Shown in pieces: positions 32,960 through 41,680 of a stretch of DNA of 55,209 bases. The notes below the pieces were generated by a model. That model worked only from the letters and a program-made list of their open reading frames with translations. It ran no database searches and had not been told where the DNA came from. Numbering within the stretch: position 1 is the first letter of the stretch; each line of letters opens with the position of its first letter. The stretch lies in the NCBI GenBank assembly GCA_035640475.1, contig DASQWC010000204.1, positions 1-55,209 on the forward strand, read 5' to 3'. The stretch comes from DASQWC01 sp035640475. Lineage in GTDB: Bacteria; Actinomycetota; JAICYB01. Made by a program: the position numbers and the translations under genes.

Positions 32960-34495
32960 ATGAACCGACGACAAGCCATCTCCGTGAGCGTCGTGATGCT
33001 CTGGGCCATCGTGGCCGCAGCGTGTGGAACGACGGTCCCGCTTTCGCAGCAGCGCGCGCTCGAGCGGACCTCGGGCGGCCAAGGGCTGGCGCTCGACGGG
33101 AACACCGATCTGGGGCCGGGGCTGGGCAGCTCCGGTGCCGCGGGCAGCTTGCCCGGCAGCAGGACGGGCTTCCGAGCCGGTGCGAGCGGGTTGCCGAGTG
33201 GAGGTGGCACGGGGCCGGGCGGCGTGGCGGCTTCGGGCGTGAACGGGCCCGGCATTACCGACAAGACGATCAAGATCGGGATCGGCTACGCACCGGATGC
33301 CGCGCAAGCCAACGCTGCCCTCGGCGCATCCGGAGCGACGCAGATCGACACGAAGACGGCGTACGACACGCTCGTCAAGGATCTCAACGCGCGCGGCGGG
33401 ATCGGCGGCCGCAAGGTGGCCGTCGTCTACCACGAGTACAGCCTCACGGGCGCCGAGCCCTACGACCAGCAGGACCAGGCTGCGTGCACGAAGTGGACCC
33501 AGGACGATCCCGTCTTCATCACTGACGGAGGACTGAACACCGATACCTTCCTCGCATGTATGGAGAAAGCCGGCGCCATCAGCGGCATCTTCATGGACTC
33601 GCTGCGCTCCATCGGGAAGCTCAAGTACAGGCAATTCCCGCACTACCTTCAGCCGCGAAATATCGACCTGGAAGATCTCCAGACACTCAAGATCGACTCG
33701 CTTGGAAAGATGGGCTGCTTCAACGGGAAGCCCAAGATCGGTCTCGTCTCGATCGACACGCCGCATCATCGCCGCGCGATCAAGGATGCGCTTCTACCGG
33801 CTCTCCGGAAGCGAGGGCTCTCACTATCCGAGTCGGTCTATGTTCGCGACCCCGAGTCTCCGTCCGAAACAGGCTCGCTCGTCAGCGAGATCACCAACGC
33901 CGCAGTCCGCTTCAACAGCGCGGGTGTGACGCACGTGATCTTTACCGACGCCGGCGCGGGCATCGCTTTCTTCTTCATGCAGTCTGCTGAGAAGCAGGCG
34001 TACCGTCCCCGGTACTGCCTCGACGGAGGTTCGGGCAATCAAGGACTGGCCGATCTGCTCGCGCAGACGGGGAGCGTGGAGCAGCTCAACGGCGCCCTGA
34101 GCATCGCATGGATGCCGAGCATCGACACTCGTCCGGAAGACCTGCCGGCGTGGGCCAAGACGGCCGAGCAGGAGCGGTGCTACGAGGTGATGCGCAAAGC
34201 CGGCGTGACAATGGACTCCGGCAACGCCAAGGGACTGGCCGAGCTCGCATGCGACACGGTCTGGCTGATCGAGGCGATCCTGAACCGAACTGGGAGCGTG
34301 CTCAATCAAGACACATTCCTCCAAGGGCTTCAGCGCCTCGGCGCCGACTATCCATCGGCCGCCGGGGCATTCGTCATCTCGCTGAGCGCAACGAAGCACG
34401 ACGGGCTCGGCACGGTGGCGAACATGAAGTACATCAGCGACTGCACGTGCTTCCGCTACACGAGCAGGATGTATCCGGTCGTCAATACAGACTGA
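32960..34495 (+). CDS. LivK-type ABC transporter substrate-binding lipoprotein
   Basis: The 511-residue protein has a lipobox with Cys22 (WAIVAAAC), a Gly/Ser-rich flexible linker (about 30-97) and a periplasmic-binding type 1 fold: ITDKTIKIGIGYAPD, LNARGGIGGRKVAVVYHEY, TGSLVSEITNAAVRF, and a late IEAILNRTG. The N-terminal GPGITDKTIKIG is the standard entry of branched-chain amino-acid/amide binding proteins in Actinomycetota. It sits tail to tail (1-nt gap) with the operon encoding the fused Liv transporter, whose missing receptor it probably is. A clear GGGGAGGAG precedes the ATG. Confidence 0.85.
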   Translation: MNRRQAISVSVVMLWAIVAAACGTTVPLSQQRALERTSGGQGLALDGNTDLGPGLGSSGAAGSLPGSRTGFRAGASGLPSGGGTGPGGVAASGVNGPGITDKTIKIGIGYAPDAAQANAALGASGATQIDTKTAYDTLVKDLNARGGIGGRKVAVVYHEYSLTGAEPYDQQDQAACTKWTQDDPVFITDGGLNTDTFLACMEKAGAISGIFMDSLRSIGKLKYRQFPHYLQPRNIDLEDLQTLKIDSLGKMGCFNGKPKIGLVSIDTPHHRRAIKDALLPALRKRGLSLSESVYVRDPESPSETGSLVSEITNAAVRFNSAGVTHVIFTDAGAGIAFFFMQSAEKQAYRPRYCLDGGSGNQGLADLLAQTGSVEQLNGALSIAWMPSIDTRPEDLPAWAKTAEQERCYEVMRKAGVTMDSGNAKGLAELACDTVWLIEAILNRTGSVLNQDTFLQGLQRLGADYPSAAGAFVISLSATKHDGLGTVANMKYISDCTCFRYTSRMYPVVNTD

Positions 34496-34496
34496 T

Positions 34497-34814
34497 CTAT
34501 CGCTTCGGCCGCCGGACGAGGGCTAACAGATCGGCCGCAGCGTCGAGGAGCTCTTCCATTTCACGACGCTCCTCGGCGCGCTGGTACCGCGCGATCTGGA
34601 TGCCGAGAATCGCCGCGCCGACACCGATCAGCGCGATGCCGCCGAGTCCGCCCGACAACGCGTACGGGAGCTGGAGCGACACGGCCGTCAAGCGCGCAAC
34701 GCCTCGCCACGATCCGACGAGGATGACGAACCCTCCAGCTACGAGCGCTGCGGCGATGAGCGTCGTGAGATAGAAGGGCTCACGCAACCGACGCAGGCTT
34801 CGCAGGGCGTTCAA
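34497..34814 (-). CDS. Small two-TM membrane protein, twin B of the Liv operon
   Basis: This product of about 105 residues has two TM helices (YLTTLIAAALVAGGFVILVGSW and LPYALSGGLGGIALIGVGAAI) followed by a charged, probably coiled-coil tail (RYQRAEERREMEELLDAAADL). The TTG at 34814 overlaps the upstream TGA (TTGA); an internal TTG about 30 nt later is the alternative. It is homologous to the neighbouring 34811-35314 product: both share xxLQLPYxxSGGLxGxxLIxVG and an AExxxxM tail. No known family recognised; role presumably tied to the fused transporter. Confidence 0.65.
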   Translation of the reverse strand: MNALRSLRRLREPFYLTTLIAAALVAGGFVILVGSWRGVARLTAVSLQLPYALSGGLGGIALIGVGAAILGIQIARYQRAEERREMEELLDAAADLLALVRRPKR

Positions 34815-35314
34815 CGCTTTCGACGCGGCCGACCGTTCAGGTGCGAGGAGATCTCGCGGAAGATTGTGCCCAGCTGGTCCATCTGCTTCGCACGTTCGGC
34901 GGCGTCCTGGCGGCGCGCCGCCACGTTGATCACCGTCAGGCCGACCAGAATCAGGCCGAGCCCCGTCAGTCCGCCGGAAACGAAATACGGAAGCTGCAAG
35001 GGCACCGATATGAGTCCGGCGACGCGTCCCCACGTGTACGCGATCAGTCCGAAGCCGCCGGCGACGAGAAGGACGCCGACCACCGTCGGCACCGGCGAAG
35101 CGGGCCGCAGGAACGAGAGCCGGGACCAGCCCGACGGCGATGGCGTCTCGATGTCGATCGGAAGCTCGGTCACCTTGACCTCGTCCGTCACCGAATCTGC
35201 AGCCCGCCTCGGTCGCGGCTTTCGTCGCGTCCTTCGTGGCGCCTTGCGCACGCTCCCTTGACCGGGGGCGCTGCGCCCCCCGGACCCCCCGCGGCTCAAA
35301 CGAGCTGCGCTCAT
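34811..35314 (-). CDS. Small two-TM membrane protein, twin A of the Liv operon
   Basis: From ATG 35314 (ATGA overlap with the LivHMG gene) the product has 167 residues: a basic N-terminus containing GGSGGRSAPGQG encoded by a GC-rich repeat, a Pro-rich linker, two TM helices (about 78-97 and 107-132, containing LQLPYFVSGGLTGLGLILVG) and a coiled-coil-like tail (RRQDAAERAKQMDQLGTIFREI). A GTG at 35191 would give 126 residues and leave the repeat intergenic. The twin gene follows with a TTGA overlap. Function unknown; conserved tandem placement after a transporter suggests an accessory subunit. Confidence 0.65.
   Translation of the reverse strand: MSAARLSRGGSGGRSAPGQGSVRKAPRRTRRKPRPRRAADSVTDEVKVTELPIDIETPSPSGWSRLSFLRPASPVPTVVGVLLVAGGFGLIAYTWGRVAGLISVPLQLPYFVSGGLTGLGLILVGLTVINVAARRQDAAERAKQMDQLGTIFREISSHLNGRPRRKR
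35258..35289 (-). repeat. GC-rich 32-bp dispersed repeat, copy B
   Basis: Forward strand begins TTGACCGGGGGCGCTGCGCC; its reverse complement differs from copy A (29360-29391) at one base of 32. It lies either inside the N-terminus of the twin A protein (if ATG 35314 is used) or in the 120-bp gap before GTG 35191. Confidence 0.85.
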
Positions 35315-38112
35315 TTGACAGAAACCCTAGAAGATCGCTTGATCGCTCCCACGTCTCCTCCCAGGTATGCCTCGACAACTGCACGATCACGACGAACCGT
35401 GGTGGGCGCTCCGGCCGCGATGATTCGGCCGGCGTCCATCGCAAACACTCTGTCCGAAATGCCCATGATCAACGGGATGTCGTGCTCGATGACGAACAGC
35501 GTCAGGCTGAGCCGTCGCTTCAAGTCGTCGAGCAGCCGCCCCAACGCCTCGGTCTCTCGTTGCGCGATCCCGGACGACGGCTCGTCCAAGAGCAGCAATG
35601 TCGGCTGCAACGCGATGAGACACGCGATCTCCGTGATACGCCTCGTCCCCGTCGACAGCTCCTGGATCTGCTTGTTTCGGTACGCGTCGAGGCCCATCGA
35701 CGACACGATCTCGCGCGCGCGGCGTTCCTTGCGCCGCTCGGCCCCCATGAAGCCGGCGGCCGACCCGAAGAAGCTCGTCGGTGACGTCCGCTCGAGTGCG
35801 AGCTGGACGGCCTCGATCACGGTCATGGTCGGGAACAACGCCGCGTCCTGGAACGAACGGATCAAGCCGAGCCTGCCACGTTCGGACGGACCGAGGCGGC
35901 TCACGTCCTCGCCGTCGAAGAACACGCGTCCGCCGTCCGGACGCGTGAAACCGCCGAGCAGCTCGAAGAGCGTGGTCTTGCCGGCGCCGTTCGGGCCGAT
36001 CAAACCAACGGTCTCCCCGGCGTCGACGCGAACAGACACGTCGTCGACGGCCAGCACGCCGCCGTAGGACTTCGACAGCGACCGGGCCTCGAGGAGCGCC
36101 GCGCCTCCCGGACGACGTCGCGCCACTTCGCCGTTGGTTGAGACGACCGAGACACGCGTCCCGGCAGCCACGGAACCCAGCTCGAACGTGTCGGGCGACT
36201 CGTCGTCATCCGCGGTCACCCCCGCGCGTGCGGCAAGACGAGCGGCGACTCTGTCACGCAGTGGACGCACGAGCTGCGCTACGCCGCCGGGAACGTAGAG
36301 GACGAGCAGGAGCCAGCCGAACTGTGTCGCGACGAGTCCGGCCGAGTCGAGCGGGATGAACGCCGGCACGCCGATGATGTACAGGGCTCCGATCAGGGGG
36401 CCGGCCAGGATTCCGATGCCCCCGATCACCGTGATGGCGACAACGTTGATGTTCGTCACCGTCGGAAACGAGGACGCTCCGACCTCCGACAGGAGGTGGC
36501 CGTACAGCGCTCCGCCGATTCCCGCGACGAACCCGGCGAGCAGGAAGGCCTGGATCTTTACGGCGTCGGCACGGACGGTGAACGCTCTCGCGTTGTCTTC
36601 GTTGTCGCGCACGGATACGAGCAATCGTCCGAAGCCGCCTCGCCGCACGTTGCGCGCGATGACGAACACGAGAACGAGGATCAGGAGCGCGAAGTAGTAA
36701 TAGGACTTGCCGGAGTCGAGCACACGACCGGCGATCTCGGGCCGCTCCGCAGCGACGCCCTCGCCGAACATCCACGGCTGCACGAGCACCCAGGCCGGCG
36801 TGACGAGCGCAAACGAGAGCGTCGTAACGGTCAGCATCAACCCGCGGATGCGCAAGGCGGGCAGACCGATGACGAGCGACGCCGCCGCGGCCGCGAGTCC
36901 CGCGTACACGAAGCCGAGGCCGATGTTCCCCACACGGCTCGTCACGTGGTACGAGACGACGGCGCCGATGGCCGCCAGTGCGAATTGTCCGAGCGTGAGC
37001 TGGCCGCCGAGCCCGGTGATGATACCGACGGACAATCCGACGATCGTGAACGCGATGATGCCGACCAGCTTGATCGACGTGCTGTTGTTGACGACGAGCG
37101 GGAGCAACGCCGCGATCACCAGCGAACCCCCGCCGGCCAGTAAGCCGAGATGCCGCACCGCGAAGACTTTCCGGAACGACTCGGGCAACGGCCGCCAGGC
37201 TTGAACGGCCGCCCAGCTGCCTTTCTCCTCTTCGCGCGCCCCGCGGGCCGGGACGAACAGCAATGCACCGAGGATGATGACGAACAGGGCGATCTCGACG
37301 AGTCCGGACTGGGGATAGTTCCACAGCAAGACCTGCTCGACGATCCCCAGTCCGACGCCCGCGGCGAGAGCAACCGGGAGATTGGTCATCCGCGCAATCA
37401 CGGCGCCGGCCATTGCGCGCAGCAACAGCGTGGGTCCGAAGCCGCCCGTGGCCCTGCCCAGCGTCGGCGAGATCAAGATCGCGGTGAAGGCCGATACCGC
37501 TCCCGCGAGTGCCCACGCCAGTGACGACATCCGGCTTGCCGGCACGCCCGACATCCGCGCGGTGTCGGCGTTCGCGGCCGCGCTGCGAATACCGAGTCCG
37601 TACCGCGTCCGGCGCAAGAAGAGCACCAATCCGAGAACAAGAACCGGCGCGAGGAACAGGACTCCCGTATACGCCTGTGTGACACGGAGAGCGCCGATGG
37701 TGAAGGTCGGCAACGCAGGCGGCTCGGGAAATCCGGCGCCGAACTTGGCTTCCGGACTCAAGAGGGGCGACACGCCGAGAAGGACTTGGCCGACGCCGAG
37801 TGTCGCAACGATGCTCATGAGTCGCGGAGCGTTGCGCAGCCTGCGGACGACGGCCGCCTCGGCCCCGGCGGCGGTGCCTCCGCCGACGAGCAGCGCGAGC
37901 ACGAAGGCGGCGTAGTACGGGACATGCCATCTCGTCGTTGCGGAAGCGAAGAACGCGGCGGCGAACGCTCCGATCTCGCCGTGAGCGAAGTTGATGATTC
38001 TGCTCGAGCGATAGACGAGCACGAGTCCGACCGCGAGCAGGCCGTAGGTCATCCCGACGATCGTCCCGAGGACGATCACGGCGATCGGAATCTCGAACCC
38101 GCTGCTCGTCAT
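35311..38112 (-). CDS. LivH-LivM-LivG fusion: branched-chain amino-acid-type ABC transporter core
   Basis: This 933-residue polypeptide joins three normally separate subunits. Residues about 1-290 are a LivH-type permease (MTYGLLAVGLVLVYRSSRIINFAHGEIGAF split: INFAHGEIG motif), about 330-625 a LivM-type permease (GITTGLGG region: GLGGQLTLGQFALAAIGA; SVRDNEDNARAF coupling helix), and 674-933 a LivG ATPase with Walker A GPNGAGKTT (706-714), LSTGTRR signature near 819 and LLLLDEPSSG near 839. The reading frame is open throughout. It overlaps the MFS-LivF gene by 4 nt. Substrate class (branched-chain or other amino acids, amides, urea) is inferred. Confidence 0.93.
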   Translation of the reverse strand: MTSSGFEIPIAVIVLGTIVGMTYGLLAVGLVLVYRSSRIINFAHGEIGAFAAAFFASATTRWHVPYYAAFVLALLVGGGTAAGAEAAVVRRLRNAPRLMSIVATLGVGQVLLGVSPLLSPEAKFGAGFPEPPALPTFTIGALRVTQAYTGVLFLAPVLVLGLVLFLRRTRYGLGIRSAAANADTARMSGVPASRMSSLAWALAGAVSAFTAILISPTLGRATGGFGPTLLLRAMAGAVIARMTNLPVALAAGVGLGIVEQVLLWNYPQSGLVEIALFVIILGALLFVPARGAREEEKGSWAAVQAWRPLPESFRKVFAVRHLGLLAGGGSLVIAALLPLVVNNSTSIKLVGIIAFTIVGLSVGIITGLGGQLTLGQFALAAIGAVVSYHVTSRVGNIGLGFVYAGLAAAAASLVIGLPALRIRGLMLTVTTLSFALVTPAWVLVQPWMFGEGVAAERPEIAGRVLDSGKSYYYFALLILVLVFVIARNVRRGGFGRLLVSVRDNEDNARAFTVRADAVKIQAFLLAGFVAGIGGALYGHLLSEVGASSFPTVTNINVVAITVIGGIGILAGPLIGALYIIGVPAFIPLDSAGLVATQFGWLLLVLYVPGGVAQLVRPLRDRVAARLAARAGVTADDDESPDTFELGSVAAGTRVSVVSTNGEVARRRPGGAALLEARSLSKSYGGVLAVDDVSVRVDAGETVGLIGPNGAGKTTLFELLGGFTRPDGGRVFFDGEDVSRLGPSERGRLGLIRSFQDAALFPTMTVIEAVQLALERTSPTSFFGSAAGFMGAERRKERRAREIVSSMGLDAYRNKQIQELSTGTRRITEIACLIALQPTLLLLDEPSSGIAQRETEALGRLLDDLKRRLSLTLFVIEHDIPLIMGISDRVFAMDAGRIIAAGAPTTVRRDRAVVEAYLGGDVGAIKRSSRVSVK

Positions 38113-40319
38113 CGTTTCCTCTTGGAGGCGCCCTCCAAGAAGACGGCGCGCAGCAGATCGTCTCGACGAAGGAGGTCCCGTGAGCGTCCGTCGAACCTGA
38201 TCTCGCCTTTTTCCATGAAGTAGGCGTGCTCGACGAGGTTCAGCGCGATGTTCACCGATTGCTCGACGAGCACGACGGCTGTCCCGCTTTGATTGATCTC
38301 ACGGACCATTTCGAGAAGCTGCGCGACGATGACCGGCGCCAGACCGAGCGAGAGCTCATCGATGAGCAACAGTCGCGGCCGGAGGATCAACGACCGGCTC
38401 AGCCCGAGCATCTGCTGCTCACCACCGGACAGTGTCGATGCGCTCTGGTTACGTCGCTCGGCCAGACGAGGAAAGACCTCGAAGCTTCGCTCGATCGCGT
38501 CATCGACGGCTCTGCGGTCGCGACCCAGCGTGTAGCCGAAGACGCGCATGTTCTCCACGACGCTCATCGGCCCGAAGACCGCGCGCCCGCCGGGGACGTG
38601 CGTGATGCCGAGCCTCACCCGCCGCTCGGCGTCCAAGTACGTGATATCGCCGCCGCGGAAGCGGACGGAGCCGGCCGACGGGAGCCCGACGCCGGAGATC
38701 ACGCGAAGCAGCGTCGACTTCCCCGCCCCGTTCACGCCGAGCAGCGCGACCATCTCACCGTCGTCGACCGTGAAGTTCACACCGAAGAGGACCTGGAGCT
38801 GACCGTAAGAGAAGTCGATGCCCTTGCACGCGAGCATCGGCAAGTGGCCGCCGGCGTCGGAGATGCGCTTGATCTCTTCTTCCTCGAGGATCTCGTCGAT
38901 CATTCGGTCGAGGTCCTGCGGGACGAACTTCGCCGACGTGCGCAACAGGATCGCGCCGACGACGCCGGGGATGAGCAGAGACACGATCGAGCCGCCGATT
39001 CCGAAACGGCGGTCGATTCCACTGAGGAAGACCGCACCGATGAGACCGCCTGCCGCGAGAGCGATTCCCGCGAGCGCCGTCAGGTGGGGACGCATGCGGG
39101 ACGGAATGATCGACAGCAGCGAGATTCCGATGGCGGGGTTGAGGATCGCGAGGAATGCTTGCGAGCCGGAGAAGAGCGCGACCATCGCCGCGAAGTTCGG
39201 GATCAGCCCGCCGAGCGCGAGCAGCGCGACCGCGATCGCGATGTAGTCGCTGCCGAGTCGGACGACGCGGCTCGGGTCCTTGCGGAAGAGGTCCTCGCCG
39301 CGCTTCCCGTAGAGCGCCAGGGCAACGACGGAAACCGCGGCGGTGAACGCAAAGAACAGACCGCGCGACCCGGGTCCCATGTTCCAGCGCTCCTCGAGGA
39401 AGAAGAACAGGAACGTCTGGTACGGAATGAGAAGGACACCGAAGATCGCCTCCGCGACGAGCAGCCGCCTGACCGTGGGAACGAGGAAGAGACGCCGCAT
39501 CACCTCGAAGAAGCCGAGCCGCACTTCTTCCTCCGTGAGCAGGCTCGGATCGACCTCTTCGACCTTTCGCCGATGCACCGCTTCACGAACCTGCTGCGTG
39601 TCCCACTTGCCGAAGCCCGGATCGCGCAGGCGCGTCGCACCGATAACACCGGCGACCGAGATGACGCCGAGCACGGCAAAGACGCCGCGCCACGTCAGTC
39701 CGAGTGCGCCGGCGAGGAGCGCCACGAGCAGCGGGCTGACGACGTTGCCGAATGAGTTGGCGGCCTGATAGGCCGACAACGCGCGCACGCGTGACTCGGG
39801 TGGGTACGAATCCATCAGCAGGGGAACATGCAGTGCCGAAACGCTCCCCGACGAGAGTCCGTCGGCGAACTGGACGGCGAACAGACCGCCGACCTTCGTT
39901 ACGAAGGCGTTGAAGATCGTGGCCAGGCTCCACGCCAGGCCGGTAATGATGCTCATGAGTGCGCGCCGGGCGCGCTTCTGGACGAGCGCCGCCATGAACA
40001 ACGGGGACAATCCGATCGCGAAGGTCTTGAGTGCGATCAGGCCGGCGATCGTCCCTTTCGATATGCCGAGTGACCGGCTGATATCCGGGGCGAGCACCTC
40101 GAACGCATAGCCCTGGAAGGTGTCGACGATCGATAGCAGGCCGAGCGCGAACAGCGTGTAGATGCTGAGGCGGTGGTCCTTCAACGTCTGCCGCAGCGGA
40201 GGCGAATCCTCGGCGCCGGTGACGCCGAGCAGCGCCCGAGCATGCGCGCGAAGCTGTTCGCGTGTCTGCACGACCTGTTCCACCAACACTTCCGGACGTT
40301 TTGAAACGCGCCGGGCCAT
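38109..40319 (-). CDS. MFS transporter fused to a LivF-type ABC ATPase
   Basis: The 736-residue product has a major-facilitator domain (about 55-470, roughly 12 TM helices; first half includes DTFQGYAFEVLAPDIS, SYPPESRVRALSAYQAANSFGNVVSP) and a C-terminal LivF ATPase (496-736) with Walker A GVNGAGKST (528-536), LSGGEQQMLGLSR near 630, Walker B LLLIDELSLGL and the EQSVNIAL switch region. The frame runs unbroken across the joint (EILEEEEIKRISDAGGHLPMLACKGIDFSYG region). ATG 40319 starts 2 nt after the lipoprotein stop. It supplies the second ATPase the LivHMG protein lacks; why it carries a secondary-transporter domain is unknown. Confidence 0.92.
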   Translation of the reverse strand: MARRVSKRPEVLVEQVVQTREQLRAHARALLGVTGAEDSPPLRQTLKDHRLSIYTLFALGLLSIVDTFQGYAFEVLAPDISRSLGISKGTIAGLIALKTFAIGLSPLFMAALVQKRARRALMSIITGLAWSLATIFNAFVTKVGGLFAVQFADGLSSGSVSALHVPLLMDSYPPESRVRALSAYQAANSFGNVVSPLLVALLAGALGLTWRGVFAVLGVISVAGVIGATRLRDPGFGKWDTQQVREAVHRRKVEEVDPSLLTEEEVRLGFFEVMRRLFLVPTVRRLLVAEAIFGVLLIPYQTFLFFFLEERWNMGPGSRGLFFAFTAAVSVVALALYGKRGEDLFRKDPSRVVRLGSDYIAIAVALLALGGLIPNFAAMVALFSGSQAFLAILNPAIGISLLSIIPSRMRPHLTALAGIALAAGGLIGAVFLSGIDRRFGIGGSIVSLLIPGVVGAILLRTSAKFVPQDLDRMIDEILEEEEIKRISDAGGHLPMLACKGIDFSYGQLQVLFGVNFTVDDGEMVALLGVNGAGKSTLLRVISGVGLPSAGSVRFRGGDITYLDAERRVRLGITHVPGGRAVFGPMSVVENMRVFGYTLGRDRRAVDDAIERSFEVFPRLAERRNQSASTLSGGEQQMLGLSRSLILRPRLLLIDELSLGLAPVIVAQLLEMVREINQSGTAVVLVEQSVNIALNLVEHAYFMEKGEIRFDGRSRDLLRRDDLLRAVFLEGASKRKR

Positions 40320-40321
40320 CG

Positions 40322-40840
40322 CTAGGCCTCGTCCCGCTTCAGCTGGAACTCGACGAACCAAGCGCTTTCGCCGATGCGAACACCGCGGTCGTCGAGGAGA
40401 ACAATCGTGAATTCATGGAACTCCCGGCGCCGAACTTCTTCGGGAACGGTGCGCGGAAGAGTATCGATCGCAAACGACGTACGGCGCGTCGAATAGACGC
40501 CGCGCTCGGCGAGGTACTCTTCGTCCGGACACGCTCGCGAGGCGACGCATGTGTCGTCGTCGCGGGCGATCCACGACAACGGCTCGCCGGGCGGCTGCGG
40601 CGCGCGGTCGATGAAGATGCCGTAGGAACCGCCGTCCAGATCGACGTCGCGGGACGTCCACGAGACCGTGAACGGCAACGCGACTTCCGCCTGGTCGTCC
40701 GGAGCAACGATCTCAACCCGATCGTCGGTGGCGAACGCGAGTCCACTGAAGCCGCACCCGGTGAACGCCACGGACGCGAAGACCGTCGCGAGCGCAGAGC
40801 TTCGGACCAAACGCCAAGGTGCCGTCACGTGTTTGGACAT
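40322..40840 (-). CDS. Putative lipoprotein, first gene of the fused Liv operon
   Basis: The 172-residue product has a lipoprotein signal ending FTGC (Cys29). The mature part is beta-rich: VEIVAPDDQAEVALPFTVSWTSRDVD looks like the opening strands of an Ig/fibronectin-like domain, with FIDRAPQPPGE and a Cys pair (DDDTCVASRACPDE). ATG 40840 was chosen because it places the basic residues right before the hydrophobic core. It is followed by MFS-LivF after 2 nt. No known family; an extracytoplasmic accessory role for the transporter is inferred from position. Confidence 0.7.
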   Translation of the reverse strand: MSKHVTAPWRLVRSSALATVFASVAFTGCGFSGLAFATDDRVEIVAPDDQAEVALPFTVSWTSRDVDLDGGSYGIFIDRAPQPPGEPLSWIARDDDTCVASRACPDEEYLAERGVYSTRRTSFAIDTLPRTVPEEVRRREFHEFTIVLLDDRGVRIGESAWFVEFQLKRDEA

Positions 40841-40942
40841 TCTCACTACACGTCGAGGCAACAACTTCGTAGTCCGATACGAACAGCACAGCACGCAGAT
40901 GTCGGCGCTTACAAGTAGGCCGCGGTGATCGGCTTCTGAACG

Positions 40943-41680
40943 CTAGGGCCGCCGGACGGCGGTTCGGTAGCTCGCGGCGAGGCCGAGTGCGCACCACGCA
41001 GACACAACGGCGAAGGCAAGGCCAACATTCGAAACGAACCTTCCCGTCAGGCTCCAGCGGATCAGATCGGCCATGTACGCCACCGGCAGCACACGATGGA
41101 TCTGTTCCAGGGCCGTCGGCAGCCGCTCGATCGGGAAGTTGATCGGCGAGAAGAGCAGGAGGCCGATCGAGATAAAGGACGCAAGCTGCTGCGCGACCTG
41201 CGGCCTGGTCACCATCGACATCCCGTAGCCCACGCACGCTCCGGAGAGCGCGACCAGCAGAAGCGCCGGAACGATCGTCCAGCTCACGTGCAATCCAAAG
41301 CGGAAGCGGATCGACGAAACGATCAGCGCAAGGATCGTGCCCGGCAGCTGTGCGAGCAGCCAGAACGTGACGTCGGCGGCGAGCGTCGCAAGGCGCGGGA
41401 TGGGCAGCGACGACAAATACTCGAAGCGGCCCGTGAGCTTGCCCTGCGCGACCTCCTGAACCACAAGCGTCAACCCCATGACGAGAAGACCGATCGTCGG
41501 TGCGCCCGTCGCCAGATACATGGCCGTCTTCGAGTCGATATCGGGGATGAGAAACGCCAATCCGTAGACGATCCCGAAGGCGAGGGCGACCTGAATGATC
41601 ACGATCAGGAGGAGCTCGCGGCGGAAACGCAGGTACTGCCATCGCAGGAGCAAACCCCAGGCGCGAATGGAGCTCGTCAC
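40943..41680 (-). CDS. ABC-2-type transporter permease
   Basis: The 245-residue membrane protein has six predicted TM helices. It begins with an amphipathic RWQYLRFRRELLL segment and contains QEVAQGKLTGRFEYLSSLPIPRL and INFPIERLPTALEQIHRVLPVAYMADLIR (seen as INFPIERLP and HRVLPVAYMADL), typical of ABC-2 permeases in drug, lipid or polysaccharide export. It is coupled (ATGA) to the ATPase gene. Substrate unknown. Confidence 0.88.
   Translation of the reverse strand: MTSSIRAWGLLLRWQYLRFRRELLLIVIIQVALAFGIVYGLAFLIPDIDSKTAMYLATGAPTIGLLVMGLTLVVQEVAQGKLTGRFEYLSSLPIPRLATLAADVTFWLLAQLPGTILALIVSSIRFRFGLHVSWTIVPALLLVALSGACVGYGMSMVTRPQVAQQLASFISIGLLLFSPINFPIERLPTALEQIHRVLPVAYMADLIRWSLTGRFVSNVGLAFAVVSAWCALGLAASYRTAVRRP

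Noticed and set aside
38226..39755. 509-codon plus-strand open frame opposite MFS-LivF
   Set aside because: Composition is almost all Arg, Asp and Glu without recognisable motifs, and the opposite strand encodes two intact domains.
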